A stretch of DNA of 26,338 bases from positions 1-26,338 of the IMG/VR virus record IMGVR_UViG_3300020202_000201; one strand, 5' to 3'. The notes beneath the pieces are model-generated. The model was not told the DNA's origin. It did not search any database and worked only from the letters and a program-made list of their open reading frames with translations. Shown here in pieces: positions 1 through 4,630 of the stretch (positions are counted from its first letter, which is position 1; each line of letters starts with the position of its first letter). The translations under genes and the position numbers were made by a program. This DNA comes from a virus.

Positions 1-1
1 G

Positions 2-121
2 ATCAAGGCGGCGAAGCCGGGACAGATCATCGAACTGTGCCCAGGCTGCTCGAAGGCGTCACGGAACTGGATGGGCACCGTCAAGCGCGTAGTGGGCACG
101 CCAGCCAAGGACCAGCCGTGA
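2..121 (+). CDS. Partial small Cys-pair protein (3' end only)
   Basis: The frame is open from the first complete codon of the window to a TGA at 119-121, giving 39 residues of a protein whose start lies outside the window. It contains a CPGC pair followed by a basic stretch and ends in Gln-Pro. The stop overlaps the GTG start of the next gene (GTGA), the same junction used along this operon, which is the main reason to believe it is real. The single Cys pair could be half of a zinc knuckle. No function is recognised. Confidence 0.6.
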   Translation: MKAAKPGQIIELCPGCSKASRNWMGTVKRVVGTPAKDQP

Positions 122-127
122 CGCTGG
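114..127 (+). repeat. 14-bp junction repeat, copy 1
   Basis: AGCCGTGACGCTGG spans the stop of the partial first gene and the start of the second. It contains the Pro codon CCG, the overlapping GTG/TGA and the next two codons, ACG CTG. Exact copies lie at 460-473 and 711-724, each at a gene junction. Confidence 0.8.
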
Positions 128-273
128 TGTGCCCACGCTGCGAGTGCCCGGCCACGCCCGATCACGAGTGCGTGACGCACGTAGCCCCCATGTCGAACCG
201 GTGGGCCGAGTTCCTGGCCGGTGCCATGGACGAGCAGCATGCCAAGAACGAACGCGCAAAGGACAGGCCATGA
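118..273 (+). CDS. Small putative zinc-binding protein
   Basis: This 51-residue protein starts at the GTG that overlaps the upstream TGA. The frame stays open further upstream to 37, but the overlap pattern of the operon favours 118. The N-terminus has CPRC-x-C followed by a DHEC about seven residues later, a Cys/His arrangement typical of a zinc knuckle or short zinc ribbon. The rest is charged, and the protein ends in Arg-Pro. The stop overlaps the ATG of the next gene. Product family not recognised; the role is presumably that of an early or accessory phage protein. Confidence 0.6.
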   Translation: MTLVCPRCECPATPDHECVTHVAPMSNRWAEFLAGAMDEQHAKNERAKDRP

Positions 274-467
274 AGCCCTGCGTGTGGTGCGAAACGGCCC
301 CCTGTCGCTGCCAGGAAATCGAGCGCACCATGGCGGCCCTGGAGGCGCTGTTCATGTGGGGCGTGGCTGAACGAGCCGAGCGGTTCGGGGAGAGCGTGAA
401 GAAGTGGCGCAAGATGGGCGACAAGGCGGCCAAGCGGGCTATCAGGCTCAACGGAGGCAAGCCGTGA
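270..467 (+). CDS. Small Cys-rich basic protein
   Basis: A 65-residue protein starting at the ATG that overlaps the previous stop (ATGA). The N-terminus reads CVWC then CRC seven residues later, a possible four-Cys zinc site, and is followed by a helical, strongly charged segment rich in Lys and Arg. It ends in Lys-Pro. It is the third member of this tightly coupled chain; the arrangement suggests co-translation with its neighbours. The Cys cluster and basic tail would suit nucleic-acid binding, but that is inference. The family is not recognised. Confidence 0.6.
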   Translation: MKPCVWCETAPCRCQEIERTMAALEALFMWGVAERAERFGESVKKWRKMGDKAAKRAIRLNGGKP

Positions 468-473
468 CGCTGG
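460..473 (+). repeat. 14-bp junction repeat, copy 2
   Basis: Identical to the copy at 114-127 and again spans a Pro-stop/GTG-start overlap, here between the 65-residue Cys protein and the 84-residue gene. Confidence 0.8.
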
Positions 474-718
474 CTGATGAGCAGCGGCAACGGCGCCTGA
501 CAAGGCTACACGAGGAGTTCCTGCGCCAGTGCGAACCGTGGGTGAAGCTGAAGGCCCAGGTGATGGCTACGAGGCTGCCGGCGCGCATGGTGTTCACCCG
601 GGACAGCATCGAGATGGTGAACGTGCCTGACCCAGACGGAGGCGCGGTCATTGCCCAGTGCGACGAGGCGATGGCGCACCTGGCGCGTTGGCTCGAACGG
701 GAGGCGGGGCAGCCGTGA
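464..718 (+). CDS. Hypothetical 84-residue phage protein
   Basis: The gene starts at the GTG overlapping the upstream TGA and begins Met-Thr-Leu like two other genes of this chain. The protein has an amphipathic, Arg/Glu-rich helix (about residues 5-40), a short central part likely to form strands, and a second helix at the C-terminus ending Gln-Pro. It has no transmembrane segment and only two isolated Cys. Its codons are GC-ending like those of the neighbouring genes. No known family was recognised. Confidence 0.6.
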   Translation: MTLADEQRQRRLTRLHEEFLRQCEPWVKLKAQVMATRLPARMVFTRDSIEMVNVPDPDGGAVIAQCDEAMAHLARWLEREAGQP

Positions 719-724
719 CGCTGG
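711..724 (+). repeat. 14-bp junction repeat, copy 3
   Basis: Third exact copy of the 114-127 sequence. It spans the overlap between the 84-residue gene and the small membrane gene at 715-819. Confidence 0.8.
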
Positions 725-819
725 TGGAGGTGGTGAGGGAGGCGCTGCCGTGGTTCATCGGAGGCGCCGCGCTGTCGTTCCTCCTGGGACGCTGGAACAG
801 GCGCAAGAGGCAACCGTGA
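715..819 (+). CDS. 34-residue single-span membrane peptide
   Basis: This very short frame starts at the overlapping GTG (715-717) and ends at TGA 817-819. The predicted peptide has an acidic N-terminus, one hydrophobic stretch of about 15 residues (LPWFIGGAALSFLLG) and a C-terminal cluster of Arg and Lys, so it would be a small inner-membrane peptide with a positive tail, probably cytoplasmic. It keeps the operon pattern at both ends: the GTGA overlap, the Met-Thr-Leu start and the Gln-Pro end. Host-membrane or regulatory roles are possible, but none can be assigned. The chief doubt is its length. Confidence 0.5.
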   Translation: MTLVEVVREALPWFIGGAALSFLLGRWNRRKRQP

Positions 820-1040
820 AGCGCAAGGGCAAGGCGAAGGGGCGGTGGTACTGGGGGACGTTGCCTAGCGGGCTGTGGGTGCCGTTCAAGTCGCGCCGCA
901 AGTTGAAGGCCGGCGAGCATCACACCGTGCGCTTCGCCGACTGCGTCCATGCGCTCAAGGTGGAGGGTACGATGAAGGCGTCAGAGAGGCGGCCCAAGCG
1001 CCAGCAGCAGCCCGCCAAGCGCAAGGGGCGGACGCGGTAG
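816..1040 (+). CDS. Small basic protein, last gene of the left chain
   Basis: The 74-residue protein starts at the GTG overlapping the previous TGA. It is extremely basic, with KRKGKAKGR at the N-terminus and an Arg/Lys/Gln-rich tail. Between them is a compact core with Trp-Tyr-Trp and a Val-Pro-Phe-Lys-Ser motif. Such composition fits nucleic-acid binding, but no domain was recognised. It is the last rightward gene of the chain; no intrinsic terminator was seen immediately after it. Confidence 0.6.
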   Translation: MKRKGKAKGRWYWGTLPSGLWVPFKSRRKLKAGEHHTVRFADCVHALKVEGTMKASERRPKRQQQPAKRKGRTR

Positions 1041-1100
1041 AACTAGCGCGTCACCCGAAACAATCAGAAACACGATTGGCGGCCAAATCAGCGTCGCTTT

Positions 1101-1121
1101 GTCACTCTCACGAACGAGTGA
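1101..1121 (+). promoter_or_regulatory. Intergenic control motif with inverted repeat
   Basis: GTCACTCTCAC (1101-1111) is the first of five related intergenic sites (others at 1670, 4407, 4461 on the minus strand, and 11130). Here it overlaps a perfect inverted repeat, TCACTC (1102-1107) and GAGTGA (1116-1121), with an 8-nt loop. It lies in the 189-nt gap between the left small-gene chain and the leftward helix-turn-helix gene; no gene is seen in that gap. Operator or promoter function is inferred from recurrence and position. Confidence 0.45.
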
Positions 1122-1229
1122 TTGCGCAGTTACGAACGGCGGGCGTAACGAGGCATACAGACAGCATTTGCTGCCGCATGGCGTTCTAACCCAACGCGCG
1201 CGCTGTAGCTTGGAGCCCGTGGCGACTCT

Positions 1230-1529
1230 TCACGAGAAGACGCCGGCCCGAAGCTGACGCAAGAACTGCTCGAGGTCGTCAACGTGGACGTACCAGCACG
1301 CACGAGGCGACTTGCGGACGCGGTCATCGGCGTAGTGGCGCGTTGATATGCGTTGAGCCCTGAGAGCGCCAGCGCGAATCCAGCGGTAGATGGTGGCTTT
1401 ACTACGGCCCAGGTGCCGGCAGAGAGCCGGGATGCCGATCCATTGAGGCCCGAGGGTCACGAATGGAGTGTAACGCGAGGGCTGACGACTGGGCGACGGG
1501 GCGAATGGCGACGGGGAAATTGGCCGCAC
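1230..1529 (-). CDS. Helix-turn-helix DNA-binding protein (excisionase/MerR-like)
   Basis: This 99-residue leftward gene encodes a helix-turn-helix of the small MerR/excisionase type at residues 30-56 (LCRHLGRSKATIYRWIRAG). It is followed by basic residues and the closing WYVHVDDLEQFL motif at 79-90, which is characteristic of that family. The first 25 residues are Pro/Ser-rich and may not be translated. The GTG at 1529 gives the longest form, and a GTG at 1460 would start just before the domain. It likely binds DNA as a repressor, activator or excisionase. Inverted repeats on both sides (1102-1121 and 1622-1638) are candidate binding sites. It is the only recognised transcription-factor-like gene in the window. 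Confidence 0.75.
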   Translation of the reverse strand: MRPISPSPFAPSPSRQPSRYTPFVTLGPQWIGIPALCRHLGRSKATIYRWIRAGALRAQRISTRHYADDRVRKSPRACWYVHVDDLEQFLRQLRAGVFS

Positions 1530-1621
1530 GCGCTCTCTAATTCCCGCCCGGCGCCCTCAACGCGATTTGTGCAATACCGACATGTCGCAGTCAACGGACT
1601 ACCAATCCACTGACCCGGTAG

Positions 1622-1638
1622 TTACCCTACCAGGGTAA
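1622..1638. promoter_or_regulatory. Operator-like inverted repeat
   Basis: TTACCCT (1622-1628) and AGGGTAA (1632-1638) form a perfect 7-bp dyad with a 3-nt centre. An overlapping dyad is formed by GGTAG just upstream and CTACC. It sits in the gap between the divergently oriented helix-turn-helix gene and the rightward gene at 1693, the usual place for an operator recognised by the adjacent regulator. Binding is inferred. Confidence 0.4.
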
Positions 1639-1669
1639 GCACTCTGCAACGAATCTCGCTACTTAGCCC

Positions 1670-1680
1670 GTCACTCTCAC
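1670..1680 (+). promoter_or_regulatory. Intergenic control motif, second copy
   Basis: GTCACTCTCAC is identical over 11 nt to the site at 1101-1111, and both are followed within 6-8 nt by GTGATTG. It lies just upstream of the rightward frames starting at 1693 and 1703, consistent with a promoter or operator for that transcription unit. Confidence 0.45.
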
Positions 1681-1692
1681 AGCAGCAGGTGA

Positions 1693-2478
1693 TTGTTTCC
1701 AGGTGGTACGCTGCTGGAGGTGGCAAGTCCTGGGGTACCCCGCGCGAATCCAGGTGCAGGGCAGAGCGACGACGCTGCTGCAGCTGAGGCTACGCAGCCT
1801 CACGCAGGCGCAGCGATTGGTGGAGCTCGCGACGTTCAGCCACCGACGCTGACGACGACAGGGGCACCGACGCTCGGAGCGACGGGGACGACGCTGGTCG
1901 AGGGCGAGTTGGTCGACAGCGGCTCGAGGCAGGCAGGGCAGGGGGGGGAGGCCAGGGGGCGCCCCCCCTCGATCGCGTCGTCGGCCCCCCCGCTCCCAAA
2001 ATTCTCCACCCCTCACCTTTCGCCGCACAGCGACACGTCCCTCACGACGACGCTCGCTCCCGGTGCCATTCGCAAACCGACGTTGATGGACCGGCAGATG
2101 GCGTTGGTCCGCAAGGTAGACGAGCGGGTCAAGCGCAAGGCGACGCGGATTGTGGAGGCGGCGTTGGCAGGTGCGGAGCTCAACGACGACGGGACGCCTG
2201 TGGAGCCTCACCGGCACATGGGCGAGCACGGCCGGCCGCTGGATGATCGGGGGAAGGAGTGGAGTGGGGTGCGGTACCGGGTGGCGATGGATGCGAGAAA
2301 GCCGCTCAAGCAGCAGCCGGGGTACTTGGCGATGGCTCAACGGGTGCTGGAGAGTTACAAGCGGGCCGAGGCGGCGAAGGAACCGGCGCCCGAGTTGGGG
2401 GCGGATATCCGGGTGTACCTGACGCAGAACGTGTTCAATTACCCGACGAAGGACGTCAGCGACCGGGGGGGGAAGTGA
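1693..2478 (+). CDS. Possible terminase small subunit (start uncertain)
   Basis: The longest frame gives 261 residues from a TTG at 1693. Residues 1-125 are low-complexity (Ala, Gly, Thr, Pro), while residues 126-261 look like a folded, mostly helical domain. The C-terminus (IRVYLTQNVFNYPTKDVSD) is reminiscent of terminase small subunit tails, and the gene lies upstream of the large subunit, though separated from it by the leftward operon. Later starts (GTG 1720, TTG 1909, ATG 2086) are possible, and a competing frame covers 1703-1852. Homopolymer runs (eight G near 1941, seven C near 1965 and 1985) could shift the frame. The stop overlaps the next GTG. The functional call is weak. Confidence 0.4.
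   Translation: MFPGGTLLEVASPGVPRANPGAGQSDDAAAAEATQPHAGAAIGGARDVQPPTLTTTGAPTLGATGTTLVEGELVDSGSRQAGQGGEARGRPPSIASSAPPLPKFSTPHLSPHSDTSLTTTLAPGAIRKPTLMDRQMALVRKVDERVKRKATRIVEAALAGAELNDDGTPVEPHRHMGEHGRPLDDRGKEWSGVRYRVAMDARKPLKQQPGYLAMAQRVLESYKRAEAAKEPAPELGADIRVYLTQNVFNYPTKDVSDRGGK
1703..1852 (+). CDS. Candidate short frame overlapping the start of the 1693 gene
   Basis: In a different frame from the 1693-2478 gene, GTG 1703 to TGA 1850-1852 encodes 49 residues. It has strongly GC-ending codons (all but about eight of 49 sense codons), more typical of this genome than the competing frame over the same bases. An AGGTGA ribosome-binding-like sequence lies 10 nt upstream, and the intergenic motif at 1670-1680 is just before it. 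The peptide is basic with a likely helix (LLQLRLRSLTQAQRLVELA). If it is real, the longer gene would begin near 1849, overlapping this TGA. It may be spurious. Confidence 0.3.
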   Translation: MVRCWRWQVLGYPARIQVQGRATTLLQLRLRSLTQAQRLVELATFSHRR

Positions 2479-2615
2479 ACCACAAGCGCGGCAAGCCGAA
2501 GTCCAGGCGGTCGGGCTGCCTCCACTGCAAGGGCTGGAAGCACCAGCGCGAGGCCAAGGCGGAGCGGTTCAAGGCATCGGAGCGGCGCAAGCTCCAGGAG
2601 CCGGTGAAGCCATGA
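2475..2615 (+). CDS. Small basic CxxC protein
   Basis: A 46-residue protein whose GTG start overlaps the upstream TGA. A purine-rich tract (eight G then AA at about 2465-2474) lies immediately upstream. It carries a CLHC pair after a Lys/Arg-rich N-terminus, then a Trp-Lys-His step and a long basic helix. It ends in Lys-Pro with an ATGA overlap to the next gene. The composition resembles small phage nucleic-acid-associated proteins with one Cys pair, but no family is assigned. Confidence 0.55.
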   Translation: MNHKRGKPKSRRSGCLHCKGWKHQREAKAERFKASERRKLQEPVKP

Positions 2616-2836
2616 AGCCCCACGGCGGCTACAAGCCTTGGGTGCCCAGGGAGCAGTGGAAGTGGTGCTGTGCCTACAACACCGCGTTCGGGTCGCGGCG
2701 CCAGTCGCGCACGGGCGAAAAGGCCGCGTGGCAGCGCGAGGTGGACGAAGAAAAGACGGGGCCCGGCATTTCCAGTGCTCGGACCCCGTGTCGAACCCCC
2801 ATCCGCAAAGAAGTGAGCCGACGACCGGGAAGATAG
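2612..2836 (+). CDS. Hypothetical protein carrying an antisense terminator in its 3' end
   Basis: The 74-residue frame starts at the ATG overlapping the previous stop. The first 47 residues, with several Trp and a WCCAYNTAFG segment, look like ordinary protein. From about residue 48 the coding sequence is the hairpin at 2756-2789, and the encoded peptide becomes Arg/Pro/Ser-rich. The C-terminal part may therefore be constrained by the DNA element rather than by protein function. It is the last gene of this rightward group and converges on the leftward HNH operon. No function is recognised. Confidence 0.5.
   Translation: MKPHGGYKPWVPREQWKWCCAYNTAFGSRRQSRTGEKAAWQREVDEEKTGPGISSARTPCRTPIRKEVSRRPGR
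2747..2789 (-). terminator. Intrinsic terminator of the leftward operon
   Basis: Read on the minus strand, an 11-bp stem with one mismatch (2789-2779 with 2766-2756) encloses a 12-nt loop. It is followed at once by CTTTTCTTC (2755-2747), the stem-plus-U-tract form of a rho-independent terminator. It lies about 130 nt past the end of the last leftward gene (2922) and inside the convergent gene at 2612-2836. There is no T-tract on the plus strand, so it should act leftward only. Confidence 0.6.
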
Positions 2837-2874
2837 CCGGGACACTTGCGGTGTCAAGAAAAGTGGCCCGGGGA

Positions 2875-2895
2875 GGCGCCGAGGGGAACGGCGCC
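2875..2895. other. GC-rich hairpin between convergent operons
   Basis: GGCGCCG (2875-2881) and CGGCGCC (2889-2895) form a perfect 7-bp stem with a 7-nt loop in the 85-nt gap between the convergent genes. A smaller GACAC/GTGTC stem lies at 2841-2855. No T-tract follows on either strand, so it may be a termination aid, a processing site or neither. Confidence 0.4.
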
Positions 2896-2921
2896 CGTCG
2901 CCGCGATGGATCAGATCGCGA

Positions 2922-3212
2922 CTACCCCGAGCCTAAAAGTATACGCCGGTCGAGCGCGTCCATGCGGACGCGCGCGGCGCGCTCTAGTCTCTGGCCGGCG
3001 CTCTTCGGGCGGCGCATGAGAATGAGCTCGTAACGACCGGGGGAGACGGTGACCGCCAGCCCGTTCCGGTAGACGACTCCCCACCCCGTCGCCTCATACT
3101 GCGCCACGGTGGCGAACCTGCGAGCCCTGGCGTTCACGAAGATGTAGTCGTGGTCTCGGCGCAGTCGTAGCGCGTGTGTCTGCGCAGTGATCTGCTGTTT
3201 TTTGCGCTTCAC
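2922..3212 (-). CDS. Paralogue of the capsid-operon protein at 11316
   Basis: The 96-residue protein starts at GTG 3212, 4 nt after the upstream stop; a longer version from 3299 would overlap that gene by about 80 nt. It aligns by eye with the protein of 11316-11750: DY-x2-VN (residues 22-27 against 30-35), YEATGW against YEAMGY, LMRRP against LMSRP, and MDALDRRIL against ADALDRRIL, in the same order with near-equal spacing. That protein precedes the capsid genes, so this copy may be a virion component or a regulator derived from one. It is the last gene of the leftward operon. Confidence 0.65.
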   Translation of the reverse strand: MKRKKQQITAQTHALRLRRDHDYIFVNARARRFATVAQYEATGWGVVYRNGLAVTVSPGRYELILMRRPKSAGQRLERAARVRMDALDRRILLGSG

Positions 3213-3216
3213 GGCG

Positions 3217-3456
3217 TCACGTCTTCGGTGCGGCAACTGCTTGCCGATGGGCCGCCAGTCTACGGCGAGCCTCACGGAGTTGTTTCGCGTTTCTGGCAAC
3301 TATCCCGTCAAGCATGTCCACAGTCCACGCGTTCACGAGCGCCGGGCAGCCGCAGACCCGCAGGCACTTTCCCCGCAGAGACGTCCCGCTCCGGTGTTGA
3401 TGGCTGCTTACGGCGTGTCCGCAGACGCACCTCTCGTACAAATCGTGGATCGTCAC
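3217..3456 (-). CDS. Small putative zinc-binding protein
   Basis: A 79-residue protein whose GTG start overlaps the stop of the upstream leftward gene. The N-terminal half contains CVCGH-x4-H and, about 15 residues later, CLRVCGC, giving two Cys/His clusters spaced like a zinc ribbon or a four-ligand knuckle. The C-terminal half is a basic helix (about residues 45-75). It belongs to the HNH-led operon and could help it bind DNA, but no family is recognised. Confidence 0.55.
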   Translation of the reverse strand: MTIHDLYERCVCGHAVSSHQHRSGTSLRGKCLRVCGCPALVNAWTVDMLDGIVARNAKQLREARRRLAAHRQAVAAPKT

Positions 3457-3905
3457 CCCGTCACCACCAATCCCGCGTCGCCATTCACCGCCGGCTTGTC
3501 TCGGAGGAAGTGACGCAGGAACAGCGGTGCCGGGCAGCGGTACACCTCGTCGAGCGGTATCAGCGCAATCGGGTACTGGCCGTCCTTGGAGACGATATTG
3601 CGGGTCACCTGCGAGCCCATGAGGTGGACGACGTAATCGAGGTGCTCGAACCCGAGCTTGGTTCCCTCGGCGACGACCTCGGAGCCTTCCGGGGGCGTCT
3701 GCCAGCTGTCCTGACCGTCCACGGTGACCAGCACTTCCGTTTCGCCTGCCTCGTTCTTGCGGATCTTCTCGGGCGGCACGATGAGCAGCCCTTGGCGCAG
3801 GTTGAATCCGCCCCGTAACTGGCAGTTGGTGTAATCGGCGCCGATCGGGAACGCCGGGAGCATGGCCCGGATGATCGCTTCGCGGTTGTGTCTAGCTTCG
3901 TTCAC
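3453..3905 (-). CDS. Hypothetical 150-residue protein of the HNH operon
   Basis: The chosen GTG start at 3905 overlaps the end of the HNH gene by 14 nt and has AGAGGAA about 10 nt upstream; a longer frame to 4025 would run deep into the HNH gene. The N-terminal part is helical. The middle reads as a beta-rich domain with a Pro-Pro-Glu-Lys-Ile turn and a strand-like VLVTVDGQDSW, and the C-terminal third contains a likely amphipathic segment with CPAPLFLRHFL. There is no signal peptide or transmembrane span. Its stop overlaps the next start. The product is not recognised. Confidence 0.6.
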   Translation of the reverse strand: MNEARHNREAIIRAMLPAFPIGADYTNCQLRGGFNLRQGLLIVPPEKIRKNEAGETEVLVTVDGQDSWQTPPEGSEVVAEGTKLGFEHLDYVVHLMGSQVTRNIVSKDGQYPIALIPLDEVYRCPAPLFLRHFLRDKPAVNGDAGLVVTG

Positions 3906-4404
3906 GGCTGAGTTTCCTCTTCTGGCGCGCGCGCCGGTTGTATTCCGCGAAAGCCGCGGCATGTTTTTCGCATCTGTAGTTCTCCCCGGTGACGACCTCG
4001 CAACCCTCGTACGCACACAGGCCATATCTGCGTCGCTCCTGTCGGTGTCTGGCCTGCTTGGAGTTGGCCGGTCGTTGCGGCTGCTTGTTCCGCGCCATGC
4101 GCCCCTTGGCCACGGCGTCGCGCATGTTGTCCAACTGCGTTCCCAGGAACAGGTGACTTGGTTTGACGCAAGAGCGGTTGTCGCACTTGTGGCACACGTA
4201 CATGCCCTCTGGGATGGGGCCGACGAATAGCGTCCAGGCTACGCGGTGGGCTAGGCCCGTCTGCTTATAGCCAGCGGATGCCCGTCCGTAGCCATCGGGG
4301 AGGCGGCAGCCTGTCCACTCCCAACACCCGCTCTGCGCCGGTCGCGCCCTTCGCAGAAATCGGATCACCTGCCCCATGTCTTCGCTCTGTTGCGTTTCGT
4401 GCAT
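3892..4404 (-). CDS. HNH endonuclease with C-terminal Cys/His module
   Basis: This 170-residue protein has the layout of the HNH family seen in phage homing endonucleases. It has CWEWTG at 27-32, H53-R-V-A-W, a GPIPEGM turn at 62-68, the zinc-type core CHKC-x4-C-x4-HL at 71-85, and the closing DNM-x5-KGR at 92-102. It should nick or cut DNA in a metal-dependent way. A basic linker (103-126) leads to a second module, C130-x4-C-x9-C-x2-H148, that is shared with the protein at 4457-4630. The ATG at 4404 abuts the divergent repeat region; ATG 4377 is an alternative. It could be a free-standing homing endonuclease or a packaging- or replication-linked nuclease. Confidence 0.85.
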   Translation of the reverse strand: MHETQQSEDMGQVIRFLRRARPAQSGCWEWTGCRLPDGYGRASAGYKQTGLAHRVAWTLFVGPIPEGMYVCHKCDNRSCVKPSHLFLGTQLDNMRDAVAKGRMARNKQPQRPANSKQARHRQERRRYGLCAYEGCEVVTGENYRCEKHAAAFAEYNRRARQKRKLSRERS

Positions 4405-4461
4405 CTGTCACTTTCAACAGTTGCAATTCGTGCAACAGACGTCAAGGCTGTTGAAAGTGAC
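4389..4461. promoter_or_regulatory. Divergent control region with nested repeats
   Basis: Between the leftward HNH gene and the rightward operon lie a perfect 13-bp inverted repeat (GTCACTTTCAACA at 4407-4419, complement at 4449-4461) and an inner hairpin GTTGCA/TGCAAC (4420-4436). There is also a 15-bp direct repeat with 13 matches (4389-4403 and 4420-4434). Both arms of the 13-bp repeat are copies of the intergenic motif also present at 11130. The layout suggests paired divergent promoters or an operator controlling both directions. No clear sigma-70 -10 box was found. Confidence 0.6.
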
Positions 4462-4630
4462 GCGGCAGCTTGTCCATGTGAAAGCGCGCAGGGCAAAGGG
4501 GCTTTGCGCGTTCGAGGGCTGCCCGAAGGTCACCGGCGACCGGTACCGCTGCGACGAGCACGCCAAGGCACACGCGGCGGCGGTGCTTCTGTGGCGTGGC
4601 AAGCGCACGGCGAAGGAGGCAAGCAAGTGA
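4457..4630 (+). CDS. Small protein made of the HNH-associated Cys/His module
   Basis: The GTG at 4457, with AAGG 9 nt upstream, gives 57 residues; GTG 4478 is an alternative, and longer forms would start before the repeat region. The core is C17-x4-C22-x9-C32-x2-H35, with the same ligands, spacing and surrounding residues (GLCAFEGC, VTGDRYRCDEH) as the C-terminus of the divergent HNH endonuclease. It is followed by a basic helix. It probably binds one zinc ion. Possible roles are DNA targeting or competition with the endonuclease. It is the first gene of the rightward terminase-containing operon. Confidence 0.65.
   Translation: MTRQLVHVKARRAKGLCAFEGCPKVTGDRYRCDEHAKAHAAAVLLWRGKRTAKEASK

Noticed and set aside
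1041-1229. Small RNA or tRNA gene in the gap
   Set aside because: Only short stems were found (for example CAGCA/TGCTG at 1162-1173), with no tRNA arms and no terminator-like T-tract.
2755-2806. tRNA-like sequence around TCGAACCCCC near 2791
   Set aside because: The T-loop resemblance is not supported by a T-stem, anticodon arm or acceptor stem; the bases pair instead in the terminator hairpin at 2756-2789.
3906-4025. Longer start for the leftward gene at 3453
   Set aside because: The extension lies fully within the HNH coding region, in another frame, and GTG 3905 has a good ribosome-binding sequence.
4376-4456. N-terminal extension of the 57-residue Cys/His protein to ATG 4376
   Set aside because: It would translate through the divergent repeats, start inside the opposing HNH gene and add a Cys-rich segment of no recognisable type; GTG 4457 has AAGG at suitable spacing.
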